Source: Knufia peltigerae
Taxonomy: Eukaryota > Ascomycota > Eurotiomycetes > Chaetothyriales > Trichomeriaceae
DNA length: 64,000 nucleotides
Assembly (NCBI GenBank): GCA_030247855.1
Contig: JAPDRN010000066.1
Coordinates: 1-64,000, forward strand
Direction of reading: 5' to 3'
Position 1 is the first letter of the stretch. Every line of letters starts with the position of its first letter. Below are positions 20,430 through 31,793 of this stretch, piece after piece. The notes beneath the pieces were generated by a model. It saw only the letters and a list, made by a program, of their open reading frames with translations, was not told the origin of the DNA and ran no database searches. A program made the position numbers and the translations under genes.

Positions 20430-23400
20430 GTCGACGACGCCAAAAAAAAAGAAAGGTTTGGTCTTGTCCTTGCCAGAGACCGTAAAAAGAGAGATGGAAA
20501 AAAAAGGAGTCTAAAAGTTGGTCACTTCTCTTTCCTTTTTTCTTTCGTGTGTGTCGGTGTTTTTTTGCCTTGGGGGCAAAACGGCAACAAGCTGGCTTTG
20601 CTGGAGTATTGCGATTGCAGTTGGCGATCGATCAACGATCACCCCCGGAAAGATGGATGATCCTTTTCTGATGATGATTGGAAAGATTTGAATACTGTAA
20701 ATTTTTATTGCCGTGCACACTGACGACAACGGCGACGACAAAACAGCACCGGTGATGATGATGATGATGATGACGGGGGTGGATTATTATTGACGGGGGG
20801 CTTTTTTGTGATATATGCGTGGACGATCTTAACGGCTGTCATAAACAGGTTGACCGGGAAGCGCAGCACGGAACAAGGCGAGACAGTGACAGATGACACG
20901 GATCATGGCGCACAGATTGGCAAGGAAGCTGTCATGTTTGAAGAATTTATTACTCCGTAGTCCTGCCCCCTCCAAAAAAAAGGACAAGAGATGGCGGCGG
21001 GAAGTGTCACGGGGGGAGAGGCGAGAGAGGGAGCAGGGGGGCTAATAAGAGATGGATGAAGCAAAGTGACATCCGAGCTTTCTCTGGTGTGTACGGAGTA
21101 CCTTTTTTGTTTTATTTACGGAGTACACACAGACACGCACACACACACAGAGTTTTTTCTAGGACGAGCGAGTAGAATTGACTACATGATCAAAAGTCTT
21201 CTTTCTCGGTGAGAAGGTGTGGGAATAGTTTGTAACAACAGCAAGCCCCCGATGATGGAAAAAGGGATGTGTATGTGTGTGGCCAAATAACATGTGCCCA
21301 ATTAAGGAGGAGGAAAGCAACTGATGTCTCAATTCAATCCAACACCATCATCATCATTATCCTCCATTCCTGCAAGGGGGTAGCCGGCGCCAGGCAAAGG
21401 GGGAAGGGAGGTGATTGATTGAGAGTGGTTGGGTGGGATACTCCGTAAGGACGGATCACTCGTCAGGTTGTATTGTGTAGTACTCCGTAGCCACGAGCTG
21501 AACGAAAGGACCTCACCGTAGCCAGCTGGATCAAGGACAAGTCCAGTAAGTAGTTCGATGCGCGGTCGCCACGACCGGTGGGAAATGAACCAATGGATGT
21601 GCTCATCAACACATTTACATGCAGTTCGGCGGTACCGGGGCCCTGGTAAATAAAAAAAATTGGCGGAACGATGGTCGCCGGGAAAAGACACAATCCACTG
21701 TTTGTAACAATTGGGGCTCCGGAAAATACTGTACATTTGGAAACAGACATCACTTGACCCTAAAACCACCCAAGGCACAAAATCTATCACATGTTGCGAG
21801 GTCAAGTAATTCAGGTCCGACATGATGCTATCTCGTCTGGTCGTACATGCTTACCACCACCGTATCTACAGTAATAGGTACAGTAGCTGACTGTACACCG
21901 TTAAGGAGTTTTAGGTCGTCAGCATTGGCGGCACTGGACTGGGTGAGGAGGATCGTGTGATGATTATGATGGTGATGATCATCATCATCAAAAGCCGGCC
22001 TCATGTCAGGCGAGTCTGAGTAACACTAAATAACGAGGTAGTGGCCACGGGGCACGCACGCACGCACGCACGCAGCGTTTTGTGTTACACCGGCCAACCG
22101 GGCAAAGCGAACGGACCCGTGGGAAACCAGCAGCATGGACAGACCCAAAAATCAAAAAAAAAAAATCAAAAACACACGGTGCAAAAGGAGGACATTGCTT
22201 CTTCGTGGGGGACCAAGAGACGGTTGTTTCTCCCCCTTGCATGGAACCATGCAAGACTGTACCTAGGTACCCAAGGTAAGGAAACCTCGTGTGCCTCCTC
22301 TGTAGCAGCCATTCATTGTACTTCCGTACACCTCAGTTCGACCTGCCGGGTCCCTTACGAGAGGGGGAGTTTTGTACTTGACCCCCTTGAACCCCCCCCG
22401 ACTACCGTACGGATAAACCCTCCTTTAAGCAGCTAAATAACTCCCTAGCTACAGTACGGAGTATCCGGTACCTGGTAAGGAGTATATGGGTCACTGATGA
22501 GGGAAACGGAAGCCCCCCCGGGTTAGCGTCTTTAGGCCAGGCACCTACGGAGTTACAGTACCTGCTGTCGGCACCTTACTTTGGCGTACAATGTACCTAG
22601 CTAGCTACGAGTACAGTATACAAAGTACGACGACGACGACTACTACTACTACTACTACTACTACCACCCATTGTACGGAGTACCTTGTAGCTTGGTACAT
22701 GTCCGGTACTTCCATTTCTACCCTTTTTAGGTAACTATTCCTTGGGGCTAAATAGTGTCCCCCCCCTCTCTCTCTCTCTCTCTTATTAGCATACTCATAC
22801 TTGTACTGTAAACTGTTAGGCGGGTTAGTTTACAGTGGGAACAGTGCCTGCTGGAAATACCTTTGGAACGGTCGATATGATCCTTTATCCTAAGGAGATC
22901 CAGCCGCTTATCACACCCGACATCGAGTCCACAAGTTTAATCCCGTCTTGATTTCCACCGCCGCAATTTGACACTGACACTGACAACTTGACGTTTTTGA
23001 CGTGTCTCACGAAAACCCATCATGTTTCTCCCCCCTCCCCCCGCCGCCCAAAAATTCTTCTGCACGAGGCGGTGGAGTATTTCTCGCACGAGTCAATCAC
23101 TCTGGGTACTATATACCCGGGGGGGTGGTTGGGCTAACAGTATTTACCTACAGTAGGTACAAACCGCCCGGTTACTGACCAGGCAGAATCAAAAGGAACA
23201 CTACCTAGGTAGGTATCATATTGGGCACATGGTTGTGATTTGACAAAACTAAAACACCTCGGTACCTAGATACAATACAATAGCTTGTGAGGTCGCCGGA
23301 GGTCAGACTCGCACGTCCCCTGTCAAAGTGTTTTGGATCGTCCGGTTCTGCACACGACGGTCATGCTTTTTTCCCCTCCACCATCAACATCACAGAAAGA

Positions 23401-23560
23401 AGGGAAAATCGGAGACACGAGATGATAATGGAGTGCAGGCCACGTTGCTCACGACCTCAAAGTAGTGTTGTATCTCAACACGTGATATGGAAATACTTTG
23501 TTTGATTTTCCCCCAACTATCAAAGGCCGTTGGTTCGCATGTACGTGATTCTTTCTCGTC
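20430..23560. other. 3.1-kb gene-free region rich in microsatellites and palindromes
   Basis: This lies upstream of the DUF1349 gene and downstream of SRP72. It contains (GAT)n at about 20751-20772, a GCAC tandem repeat at about 22055-22074, (CGA)n changing to (CTA)n at about 22627-22663, and C- then CT-runs at about 22759-22784. It also carries seven copies or near-copies of the dispersed TACTCCGTAC motif and several CCTAGG-centred palindromes (near 22263 and 23203). Open frames here (for example minus 21329-21823, 164 codons) have no protein-like character. It could hold a long 5' leader of the DUF1349 gene or a non-coding transcript, which cannot be seen from sequence. Confidence 0.6.
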
Positions 23561-25480
23561 TCATTTCCTGCCCTTGCCCTTCTTCTTTTTGTTCCCTCCG
23601 GATGCAGAGGCAACAGGAGCTGCCGGTTTCGCGTCGACATTCAAGTCTTCATTCACGACGCCGCCCTGTGTGTCACCGCCTCGTTTGGCCCTCTTCTTGC
23701 CCTTGGGTGGACGGTAGTAACTCCTGTCCTTCATGGGCAGCCACCGTTCCGGGTCTGGTTTCTTGTTCTCGTCAAAGTCTTTGGGTAGTCTTGACTTGCG
23801 GATGCGTTTCGCTTTGCCTTCCCCAGCTTCCGGAGCGCCTCGCTTCTTGCTCCGTCCTAGTTGTGCAATGGCCAGCGCGTTCGACGACTGCGGGATCCCG
23901 GCTTGCTCGATCGAGCCAACGTCCACGTCTCGAACCAGGTCCTCGACCGGGGTGAGTTTGTCAATGTCAGACTTGAGCTGGCTGCTCCCAGCTGCGGCGT
24001 GGGACGCGACGTAACCGGCAGCTGTCGCCTTGTCGTTCGGTAGCTGTTCCTTTAATCTTGCAAAAATCTCCGACGCCAACTTTGCATCGGCTTCGTCATG
24101 GGATTCTAGGAGTGAAACACCGGCTGCAGTCAAGAGGCTCGCGGGAGGGTTGGGTTGCGTGCGCCAATATGCAGCGGCTTTTGCAAGTTCTTTCTTGACG
24201 TGGCTCTTTTGGTCTCGATGCTTGTACAAGCTGATCATGAGGCTCACAAGGACAGGGTTGAATCTGGTCTTTTGCTCATGTTCAACGGCCGACTGCTCCA
24301 GTCGCTTCAAGAAATCTTCCATCAACTCCACTGCTGATGTGCTGTCGCCGTTCAGCATGTATAACTGGACCAAGGTGACGATAATGCCGATATCCTTTGG
24401 CTGTTTTTCCAGAAGAGACAGTATCTTCCGAATCGCAGCCTTGCCTGTTCCGTTACCTGCCACCGCCGCTGCCTTTGAGCATGAGGAAATAAATTCGTCT
24501 GATGGTGTGTCCGACTTCCCCGGGATATGCCTGGATGATTTCAAGCCATCAAACTTGAAAGCCCGTAGATCTAGGGTTGCCTGGTTGGACGTCAGAGGTG
24601 CACTCTGGAAGGAAAAGAGCTTGTCATTCGACGGAATCTTGTCAGTAGCATGGAATTGTTTGTAGGCAAGAAACGTATTGTCCAATCCTCTGGTCACCAA
24701 AAGGTTGTTCTGGGCGATGTGTCGTGTTGACAAGTCGGAAGCATCCTCAATGATGATCTCTGAGGCGACTGCTTCTGCTTCGGCACTCTTTCCCAGGCAC
24801 AGTAGCACATATAGCTGCTGGACAGTAATGGGAATCAGCTCGTCCCTCTTTTGCTGGTCTGTGAGGTCTTCCGAATGTCTGCAGAGCTCCTTCGCTCTCT
24901 TCAGGAGCATTTCCGCCTGTGTATATTCCTCTCTTGCGATGCTTCCGCAGGCGGCATTATATGCGGTCTCAAAGGCTTCCAGGTCCTCCCTTCCAGGCCT
25001 TCGTATTGATCTGACATCTGCAACTCCTATCCACTGAGCTTGGGCATCTATCGCGCCCTGGTTCACATGCAAATCGTAACCTTCCGACTCGTCGTGGGCG
25101 TTTCTGAGGCGCTGGTAAAGCTCAGATGTCGCCAACGAGTCTTCCAGTCGATATCTTGCCTGCGCCTCGAGATGACTAGCACCTCTACTCTGTATCTCTG
25201 AAGAAATAGCAACGGCTTCCTTTAACCGTCCCGTCTTGTACAGCGCATATGCATACTCCAATTGGGCTGTCCTGCGCAAGGAGTCGCCTGCAGTCTCTGC
25301 GGATTGGACGGCCTCCTCGTATCGATCCAGTTTCAGGAGGGCGACAAGTTTGACATGTTGAGCTTCTGGATCCGACTTGGACGACTTGAGGGTCTTGTTG
25401 CACGCATCGAGGATTTGTTCGTGATCATCGAGAGTCGATTTCTTCAGAAGCGCCGACAGCGCGGAGGAAGAGGCGGTCAT
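23561..25480 (-). CDS. SRP72: signal recognition particle subunit SRP72
   Basis: Intronless, 639 aa, ATG at 25480. The N-terminal two thirds are helical TPR-like repeats (DPEAQHVKLVALLKLDRYEEA, RTAQLEYAYALYKTGRLKEA, QLYVLLCLGKSAEAEAV). The C-terminal RNA-binding region carries the diagnostic block KSRLPKDFDENKKPDPERWL followed by SYYRPPKGKKRAKRG, and ends in a lysine-rich tail (GGNKKKKGKGRK). SRP72 pairs with SRP68 on the 7S RNA and is part of the cytosolic particle that targets ribosomes with signal peptides to the ER. The length matches fungal orthologues. It is divergent with the PARN-like gene (659 bp between starts). The gene assignment is firm. Confidence 0.93.
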   Translation of the reverse strand: MTASSSALSALLKKSTLDDHEQILDACNKTLKSSKSDPEAQHVKLVALLKLDRYEEAVQSAETAGDSLRRTAQLEYAYALYKTGRLKEAVAISSEIQSRGASHLEAQARYRLEDSLATSELYQRLRNAHDESEGYDLHVNQGAIDAQAQWIGVADVRSIRRPGREDLEAFETAYNAACGSIAREEYTQAEMLLKRAKELCRHSEDLTDQQKRDELIPITVQQLYVLLCLGKSAEAEAVASEIIIEDASDLSTRHIAQNNLLVTRGLDNTFLAYKQFHATDKIPSNDKLFSFQSAPLTSNQATLDLRAFKFDGLKSSRHIPGKSDTPSDEFISSCSKAAAVAGNGTGKAAIRKILSLLEKQPKDIGIIVTLVQLYMLNGDSTSAVELMEDFLKRLEQSAVEHEQKTRFNPVLVSLMISLYKHRDQKSHVKKELAKAAAYWRTQPNPPASLLTAAGVSLLESHDEADAKLASEIFARLKEQLPNDKATAAGYVASHAAAGSSQLKSDIDKLTPVEDLVRDVDVGSIEQAGIPQSSNALAIAQLGRSKKRGAPEAGEGKAKRIRKSRLPKDFDENKKPDPERWLPMKDRSYYRPPKGKKRAKRGGDTQGGVVNEDLNVDAKPAAPVASASGGNKKKKGKGRK

Positions 25481-26139
25481 GCCGCTGTAATAAGGATCGC
25501 CAGTCTCTTTATATCACTGTGACATTGCAGATATAGATGTTGTGATCAAGGAGGGACGCTTCGACAGAAGTGTAGCAAACTGTAGTTACAACTTCGGTGA
25601 TTGATGTGGAAAGGAAATGCAGCGTTGAAAAGATCGTGGGGCATGTGTGAATTTCCCCCACAAATTAATATAAATCCGGTTGCCCTCGTACTTCGTATCG
25701 CGAATTGCTGCTGTAGAAACCACAGGATCCGTCTTTACACGGTGTTTGGAGCACGCGACTGCACATCTATGTTAACGAGACTATGCAAATGTCTTTGTAT
25801 GGCATAGACCCACGTACAAGAATCCTAATATCATTGCAATTGAATTCCTAGAGTTATGGCCTGACAGAATTCCCCGAGGGTGACATGGTTTCATGTCGTC
25901 AATCATTTAAATAAATATTGGCAAAGACTCAAATGCTCCTCGTCATCAAACCAACCGTCAACAGATCCTCATCCCATTCATACGTACATGTCGTGACACA
26001 TTCTCTCCTGCATTTTGCTTGCTATTCGATGCCCTCGCTCCTTCGTCGCTTGTTTGCATTCACGAACAAATTTTTATGCCTTCCGCTCAATTCATTTCGA
26101 TCTTCGTTTGTGCCACAACCACCACTTGCCGTTCACACC
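25481..26139. promoter_or_regulatory. divergent promoter region SRP72 / PARN-like gene
   Basis: This is a 659-bp gap between two divergent ATGs. It is relatively AT-rich in the middle (25860-25920) and pyrimidine-rich near the PARN-like start. No named motif is recognised. Confidence 0.5.
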
Positions 26140-28177
26140 ATGGATATCACACACGCCACATTCCCGCAGGAGCTTATCAAGATCATCCAGCACATTGCTG
26201 ACAGCCGTTTCATAGCTTTCGACCTTGAGTTCTCTGGCGTGGCTGCCAGAAGACAGGGCGGAGGTAGTGGAAGGTTTACTCTACAAGAGTATTATCATGA
26301 CCTGAGATCGGCTGCTCAAATCTATCAAATCTTACAGATAGGCTTGACCATTGTCAATGAGGATACAAAGAAAGGTAAGCTACCTGATCTAGAGCTACCG
26401 TCTTGTTGATTCGGCAGCATTCCATTCCCGGGCTCTCTGGCAAAGCATCAAGCCAAAGGATGGCACTACAACAGCACTCACATCCATGACACATTCATCA
26501 TATTCAACACCTGCTGACACCTGTAGGTCGTTATGTTGCTCGACCATATAACTTTCACTTGAGTCCTCTGCCTGCAACCAGCGAGAACGTCTTCCGCAGA
26601 GTCTGGTCCTACAACAGTGGAGGTATGTTTAACCTCTGGTAAAGTCGATTGCATCGTTGACGTGGTTAGCAATATCATTCCTCTTACGCCATGGATTCAA
26701 CATCGAACGACCTTTTTCGCAAGGTGTTCACTATCTTTCACGACAAGAAGAACATGAGGTACGCGATAAGCTCATAGCAGATGAAAAGTCTAAGGCAAAT
26801 ATGCCAAATATGGTCCTCAAGGACGAGGATTCCGTCTTGGTGGACCATATCAGACAGTCGATCAGCCAGTGGCAGTCACTCCCAAAAGAAACGCAAGAAA
26901 ACTACCTCAATATCCCTGCGGCCGATGCTAAAGATCCGGTACCGTCGACACTCAATCGATACCAGGTTCGGTTGACACACCAGACAGTTAGAAACGAATG
27001 GCCCAAGTTCAAAACACAAGGCATGGGTCATTTTGTGCAGATCACCAATCCGACCGCCGACCAGCAGGAAAGCGAAAGAGCCCTCCGCGAGAAAATGCGT
27101 GAACGCGACATTGCCAACGCCGTTGGCTTTCGCTGGGTCATCGAAGCCATATTGGGTGGGGACATCTCAAGTCTACCGCATTTTTATGTCACGTCAGGCT
27201 TCCCGGAGGGACAGGCGCCAGACAACATCCAGGCCTTTCTTGATAAGCTGCAAGAGAGACTGAGGAAACGCAAAGGCGCACTTGTCGGACACAATTGTCT
27301 GACCGACCTCATCAATCTCTACAGATGCTTCATCGGCGACCTCCCTGAAAAGGTTGAGGATTTCAGTGCTAGACTGCACAGTTTGCTCCCAATTATCCTG
27401 GACACCAAGTATCTTGCTGGTATTGGGAGCAAGAAATGGGTCGACACTTCACTGCAGGCAGTGGAGAACGATATGAGTCCTGTAGCACTCCCTCGAATAC
27501 ACTTGCCGCCAGGGTATGATCGCTACCTGCATGCTGCGAACTACCACGAGGCTGGCTTTGACAGTTTTGTGACCGCGAAGATAGGCCTTAAGCTCCCCGG
27601 AAAGCTTAAGAGAGAAGGAAAGAGCCTCCCGGCACTTCCTCAAGGCCCAATTGCAACCGTCGAGGAGGCAGGGAGCCCCGAGCTCCGAAGTAATGAGCCA
27701 GATGCAGCAGTCCAGATTGAAAAGCCTGATCAAGGCTTAACGAAAGGCGTGGTCGACGTGCTCAAGGCTCCTTTGGCGATAGCAAGCTCGATTCTGACAG
27801 GGAATGATCCCGACAAAACCAATGACTCTAGTGCGAAAGATTCTGGCGGGGCAGCTACTATTGTAGCTTCGAAAGCGACGAGTTTGCCTCAGACCAGGCC
27901 AATGTCTGAAACTAAGAAGGTTGCATCCGCTTCTCAGAAGTCGAACATTTTCGATGTGCTCAGCGATCTACCGGCAGACACATCCATGGATGCGGAGGAG
28001 GCTGTGGCCCAGAAAGACGCCGGAGCACATCGCAGAATCGCCGAAATGGTCGAAAAGGGCGAGCTTCTACCTGGCTGGAACGACAATGCTGAATTCTGGA
28101 GGCTGATTAGCAATCGACTCCAGGCAAATGCGTGCGAGGATGGCATTCTAGACATGCTGAAACTGCAAAAGACATGA
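26140..28177 (+). CDS. CAF1-family poly(A)-specific ribonuclease, PARN-like
   Basis: Three exons: 26140-26374, 26527-26622 and 26670-28177; 612 aa. Intron 1 is 152 nt, among the longest in the window, and intron 2 is 47 nt. The DEDD nuclease residues are all present: D28 and E30 in AFDLEFSG (the same numbering as human PARN), D323 in GHNCLTDLINLY, and H403 and D408 in NYHEAGFDSFVT. The interrupted nuclease domain (SPLPATSENVFRRVWSYNSG, then SFLLRHGFNIERPFSQGV) is that of PARN rather than Pop2. The enzyme would shorten poly(A) tails or trim small non-coding RNAs; yeast lacks it but many filamentous fungi keep it. The C-terminal 200 residues are low-complexity, ending in a short conserved helix (GELLPGWNDNAEFWRL). 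No R3H domain is evident. Confidence 0.88.
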
Positions 28178-28494
28178 CCTTGGCCGAGGTCGATGATACC
28201 ACACTACAAGACTTAATCTTCTGTACTACATAGCATAGCAAAATACCCAGCAATGACGGAGCAACAGAGGAGGAGCTGCAATGTGAGCTCTGCGCCTCCT
28301 CACATACTCCGTACAGTATCCGTACTATGCACGACGTGTTGTTGCCGAGGTTCAAGCGAAATCCATCCAATTACCGAATGGACCTCAAACCCCAGACTCT
28401 CTCATCTGCCCGACATGACTGCGTCTTGAATTCATTCCTCGAACGTATTGTGCTTTTGTATCCTTCACTCGATCTGTCGTCCTCTTGCTCCACG
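28178..28494. other. spacer between tandem genes, with one TACTCCGTAC copy
   Basis: This 317-nt spacer between the PARN-like stop and the next ATG must hold both a terminator and a promoter. A perfect TACTCCGTAC lies at 28305-28314. The following gene's frame is open back to 28327, so its start could be earlier than annotated. Confidence 0.5.
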
Positions 28495-30013
28495 ATGTCC
28501 GTCGGTTCGGATTCGCAGTCAAGCTCGCAACATCTCTCGTCCTCGCAAGCGTCATTGAATCAGTCTAGCAAGCGCACGACATCCGAGATCTCCAAAATCT
28601 ACAAGCATGCTTCGCAGCTATTCCTGACTCGACGTTTGCTAGAAGCATACGATGCTCTTCAGCCTATCGTCACGCCGCCTGGAAACAAGAGGCCAGATGA
28701 CAGCCCTGCTCAAGCTCCGGTCGCGACCGCAACGACAAGTCAGCGCATCAAAATCTGGAGCTTGTACGTCACTCTACTGAACTCCATCGTGGACCTTGGC
28801 TACGAGGAGGGTGCGAATATATTTGGTCCCAAACCCTACAGCGACATCGTTCGGAATGTGAGGAATGGCAATATCTGGGATCAGGTCATCAAGGATGGCT
28901 ATCAGGGACGAGAAGGTTCGGTGGATGCTGAAGTGGTCTACAATTTGTACAACCAAACCCCATCCATTCTCTAGACCTGCTGTTAGACGCACACAGACTG
29001 ACGGTTCTTGCAGATCCAATCTTCTCCTCGGACAAGCGCCAGACCAGAAAACGAACCAATCCCGACTCGAAACCTACCTTTCCTCATCGCAGAACGACCT
29101 CGATTTCTCGACCCACCTCAGCAATGCCCTCAGTAACGGCCGTCAACCAGGCATGAACGGCACAAACACGCCAAAGGATCTGGCGTCTCGGATCAAAGTG
29201 CTTGAGCTGTTCACGCTTCACGTACTGCCGCGGAACGAAGAGTGGGACTATGCCAAAAGTTTCATATCCAACAGCGATTTCTTGGACGAGGAGCGACGCG
29301 AGGCCTTCATGCAGACGTTACAGGAACTTCAGGAAGCGAGTGAAGGGCGCGACAACGTCGGAGAAGCAGAAGACGAAGAAGAAGACGAAGAGGTGTTTGA
29401 AGATACCGAGGAAGACGCACACTCACATGAAACAACCCCTCTCGAACAAAGCCAGCTGCGCGAGCAGACACAAGTACAGTCGAAAACAACGTCAAAGCAC
29501 CAGAGGACGAGTAGTGAAGTCGATTACGGGATCGAGAAGGAGCACCCTAATGGCACACACATTACTACTGCTAGCACCACGGCACAAGGAGGAAAACTAC
29601 CAAAAGACGCGCCACCAATGACCAAGATCCCTCCCCAGCCGATGCCGTCCTCTTCGTCACCACCGCGACACCAACCTGCACCACCTGCAGCCTCTTCTGG
29701 CCGAAGTACAATGTCGCCTCCATCTTCACAGACACCCCGGCGCTCCACTCGGAAACCCAAGGCCACAAAGCAGAACGCCATGTTCGCGCAGGCCCGTCTA
29801 CTGTTTTCCGCGCTCTCGAATCTTGCTCGCAACCTGGCCGGTACGATATCGAAAAACCCTACGAATATTCTGAGGATGTTGTTGTTCATATTGGCATTTA
29901 TAATGGCATTCAGCCAGAGGCACATCAGGGAAAAGGCAAGGTCGTTGGCGAACACTAGCTGGAACAAGGTCAGAGCAACAATTGGCATGGGCACGAAAGT
30001 CAGTTATATCTAG
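28495..30013 (+). CDS. peroxin-26-like tail-anchored protein (probable)
   Basis: Two exons: 28495-28946 and 29014-30013, with a 67-nt intron; 483 aa. The donor is an unusual GTACAA, chosen because it joins VVYNL to SNLLLGQAPDQ in frame. The N-terminal domain is helical (ISKIYKHASQLFLTRRLLEA, WSLYVTLLNSIVDLGYEEGA). The most conserved stretch is SRIKVLELFTLHVLPRNEEW and the following YAKSFISNSDFLDEERR. After an acidic run and a Pro/Ser-rich linker comes one hydrophobic segment near the C-terminus (MLLFILAFIMAFS), as in a tail-anchored protein. I recall this architecture as filamentous-fungal Pex26, which anchors the Pex1/Pex6 ATPases on peroxisomes for receptor recycling. The domain match is from memory, so the name is provisional. 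An in-frame ATG at 28327 is an alternative start. Confidence 0.6.
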
Positions 30014-30491
30014 GTTGCACGCACAAAGCACCGCGGCTCTGTCTATGTGTGTATCTTTGGAAGCAGCTTCTGGATGTATGTGTTACGACTGTTGGGAAGC
30101 GGGCCGCGTTTAGTCGTCGTCGTTTGTAGGCACAATGATATGGAATGCTTAAAAACCCAGTTACTTAGGCAAAGTATGCCGAAAGGAACAAACAAATTTC
30201 ACATGCCGCAAAAGGCAATGGGGTCTTGGTATCCTGGGACTTAGGTCAACTTCTGTGTGTTTTCATTCTTCATAGAAGCCAGTACCATGATGAAGAAAAT
30301 CCCGGTCTCATTAATCTTTTCAACGCAAAGCCATACGTCAACTCCTGCCTTTTGGTTTTGGTCTCATTGAGCAAAACCAGTTTGTGCACACCTCGAAACC
30401 ACCCTCTGTGAAAATCCGCCTCGTACGTTCTGCCATAACCCTAACGATGATACATTTTGAAGCCTCACTGAGACACCAGAAAATCCGACTG
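30014..30491. other. intergenic between convergent genes
   Basis: 478 nt between the stops of the peroxin-26-like gene and the saccharopine-dehydrogenase-like gene. No gene or repeat is seen. Confidence 0.5.
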
Positions 30492-31793
30492 CTACTTGCT
30501 GCCCACCTCGCCAATCTGTTGAACTCCAATCTTCACGTTGGCCTTGCCCAATCTGTCGAGGTAGTCGTCTCCCAAGCAAGACGGGGTCAGGAAACCGGCG
30601 CCGTGGGTCTTTTTGATTTCTTCTTCCTTGTTCAACATCACCATCGCGGCTTCGGCCAGGAGGATCGCCGTAAGTTGGTACAAGCCGCCTTCGAATCGGA
30701 ACGTGGCGAGCGCCTTTCGCGGCTGCTTGGCCAGCTGTTCGGCGACTGCGACGGCACGCAATTCCAACGCATCTCCCTTGGTGGACTCCTCGGTCGGACC
30801 GGAACCTGGCTTATACTTTGCAAACATCTTCATGATGGCGCGAGTGGGGGGGAATGCAAGGAACAAGGTCAACAGAACGAGGGCGAAGTGAATGAGCACG
30901 CCCACGACGGGGCTTCCGACAGCCATGTACTCTTCGTAGCTGAAATTAAAGCCGTAGAAGTACGGCGTCAAGCCGGCAGAGCGGTGGACAATGGCTTCGT
31001 TGGGTTTGGCCGAGAGGGAGGTGACCAGGTTGCCTAGGCGAGGGTAGGACCACACGCCGGTCAGCTTCTGCATCCCCGTGCGGATGTATGTGTTGGGTTC
31101 CGGGTTCGGCGGGTACAACGTGTCCTTGGTGTACGGCTTCAGGCGAGCGGGGGACAGGCAGAATGGATCCATGCATTCCTTCAACGCCTTGCCAGAGTAG
31201 TGATCCATCAGACCTAGGCCGGTCGCGAGAGTGCCGCCACTGGGGCCGGACGACTTCAGCTCGTGAACAGAAGCGACGACGTCCATTACACCACAATCCC
31301 ATACTTTGCGGATCAGGCGAGTGGCGATGTAGGCAACCAAGTCTGAAGGCGCGGACTCAACACCACTCTCGGGGATGATGATGGCACCGCTCTTCTTTGC
31401 GGCAGCCTCGTACTTGGTGATAATCTCTCGAACCCACGGAGTCTCTCCGGTGACGTCGACGTAGTGGGTGCCCGTCTGAGCACATGCCTCGACCACGGGA
31501 GTCGAGTAAAGATGATAAGGGCCGACGGTGTTGAGGAGAACTCTGGTTTTCTTGGCAAGCGCGGTCATTTCAGGGGCGGTGAGATTGGCGACGGGGACAA
31601 CATCAGGTGCACTACGCGTCGAATTGATCGACTTCAATTCCTTGACCAGAGATTGAAGTTTGGATTGGTTGCGACCGGCAACGGCCCATTTGATGCTGGT
31701 CGGCAGGCTGGACGTGATGTATTCGGCGGTCAACTTGCCCGTGTAGCCCGTCGCGCCCAGGAGGATAATGTCGTATTGGCGTTTGGCAGCCAT
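30492..31793 (-). CDS. saccharopine-dehydrogenase-like oxidoreductase (SCCPDH family)
   Basis: Single exon, 433 aa from the ATG at 31793; the frame is open further upstream, but MAAKRQYDIILLGATGYTG is the normal family start. GATGYTG (residues 13-19) is the dinucleotide-binding loop, followed by WAVAGRNQSKLQSLV. Other conserved pieces are LLNTVGPYHLYSTPVVEAC, HYVDVTGETPWVREII and PESGVESAPSDLVAY. A hydrophobic stretch in the C-terminal half (VVGVLIHFALVLLTLFLAF) suggests membrane or lipid-droplet association, as reported for human SCCPDH. This family is distinct from true lysine-pathway saccharopine dehydrogenase, and its reaction is not established. It is divergent with the eL43 gene (876 bp between starts). 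Confidence 0.87.
   Translation of the reverse strand: MAAKRQYDIILLGATGYTGKLTAEYITSSLPTSIKWAVAGRNQSKLQSLVKELKSINSTRSAPDVVPVANLTAPEMTALAKKTRVLLNTVGPYHLYSTPVVEACAQTGTHYVDVTGETPWVREIITKYEAAAKKSGAIIIPESGVESAPSDLVAYIATRLIRKVWDCGVMDVVASVHELKSSGPSGGTLATGLGLMDHYSGKALKECMDPFCLSPARLKPYTKDTLYPPNPEPNTYIRTGMQKLTGVWSYPRLGNLVTSLSAKPNEAIVHRSAGLTPYFYGFNFSYEEYMAVGSPVVGVLIHFALVLLTLFLAFPPTRAIMKMFAKYKPGSGPTEESTKGDALELRAVAVAEQLAKQPRKALATFRFEGGLYQLTAILLAEAAMVMLNKEEEIKKTHGAGFLTPSCLGDDYLDRLGKANVKIGVQQIGEVGSK

Noticed and set aside
19867..20514. 215-codon plus-strand open frame opposite the DUF1349 gene
   Set aside because: Antisense shadow caused by very high GC and the (GTC)n repeat.
21329..21823. 164-codon minus-strand open frame with an ATG in the large gene-free region
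   Set aside because: Composition is not protein-like, it contains the TACTCCGTA motif within the frame, no family is recognisable and overlapping frames on the other strand are equally open.
22055..22074. GCAC repeat considered as a CRISPR-like or satellite array
   Set aside because: It is a simple tetranucleotide microsatellite of about five units with no spacers.
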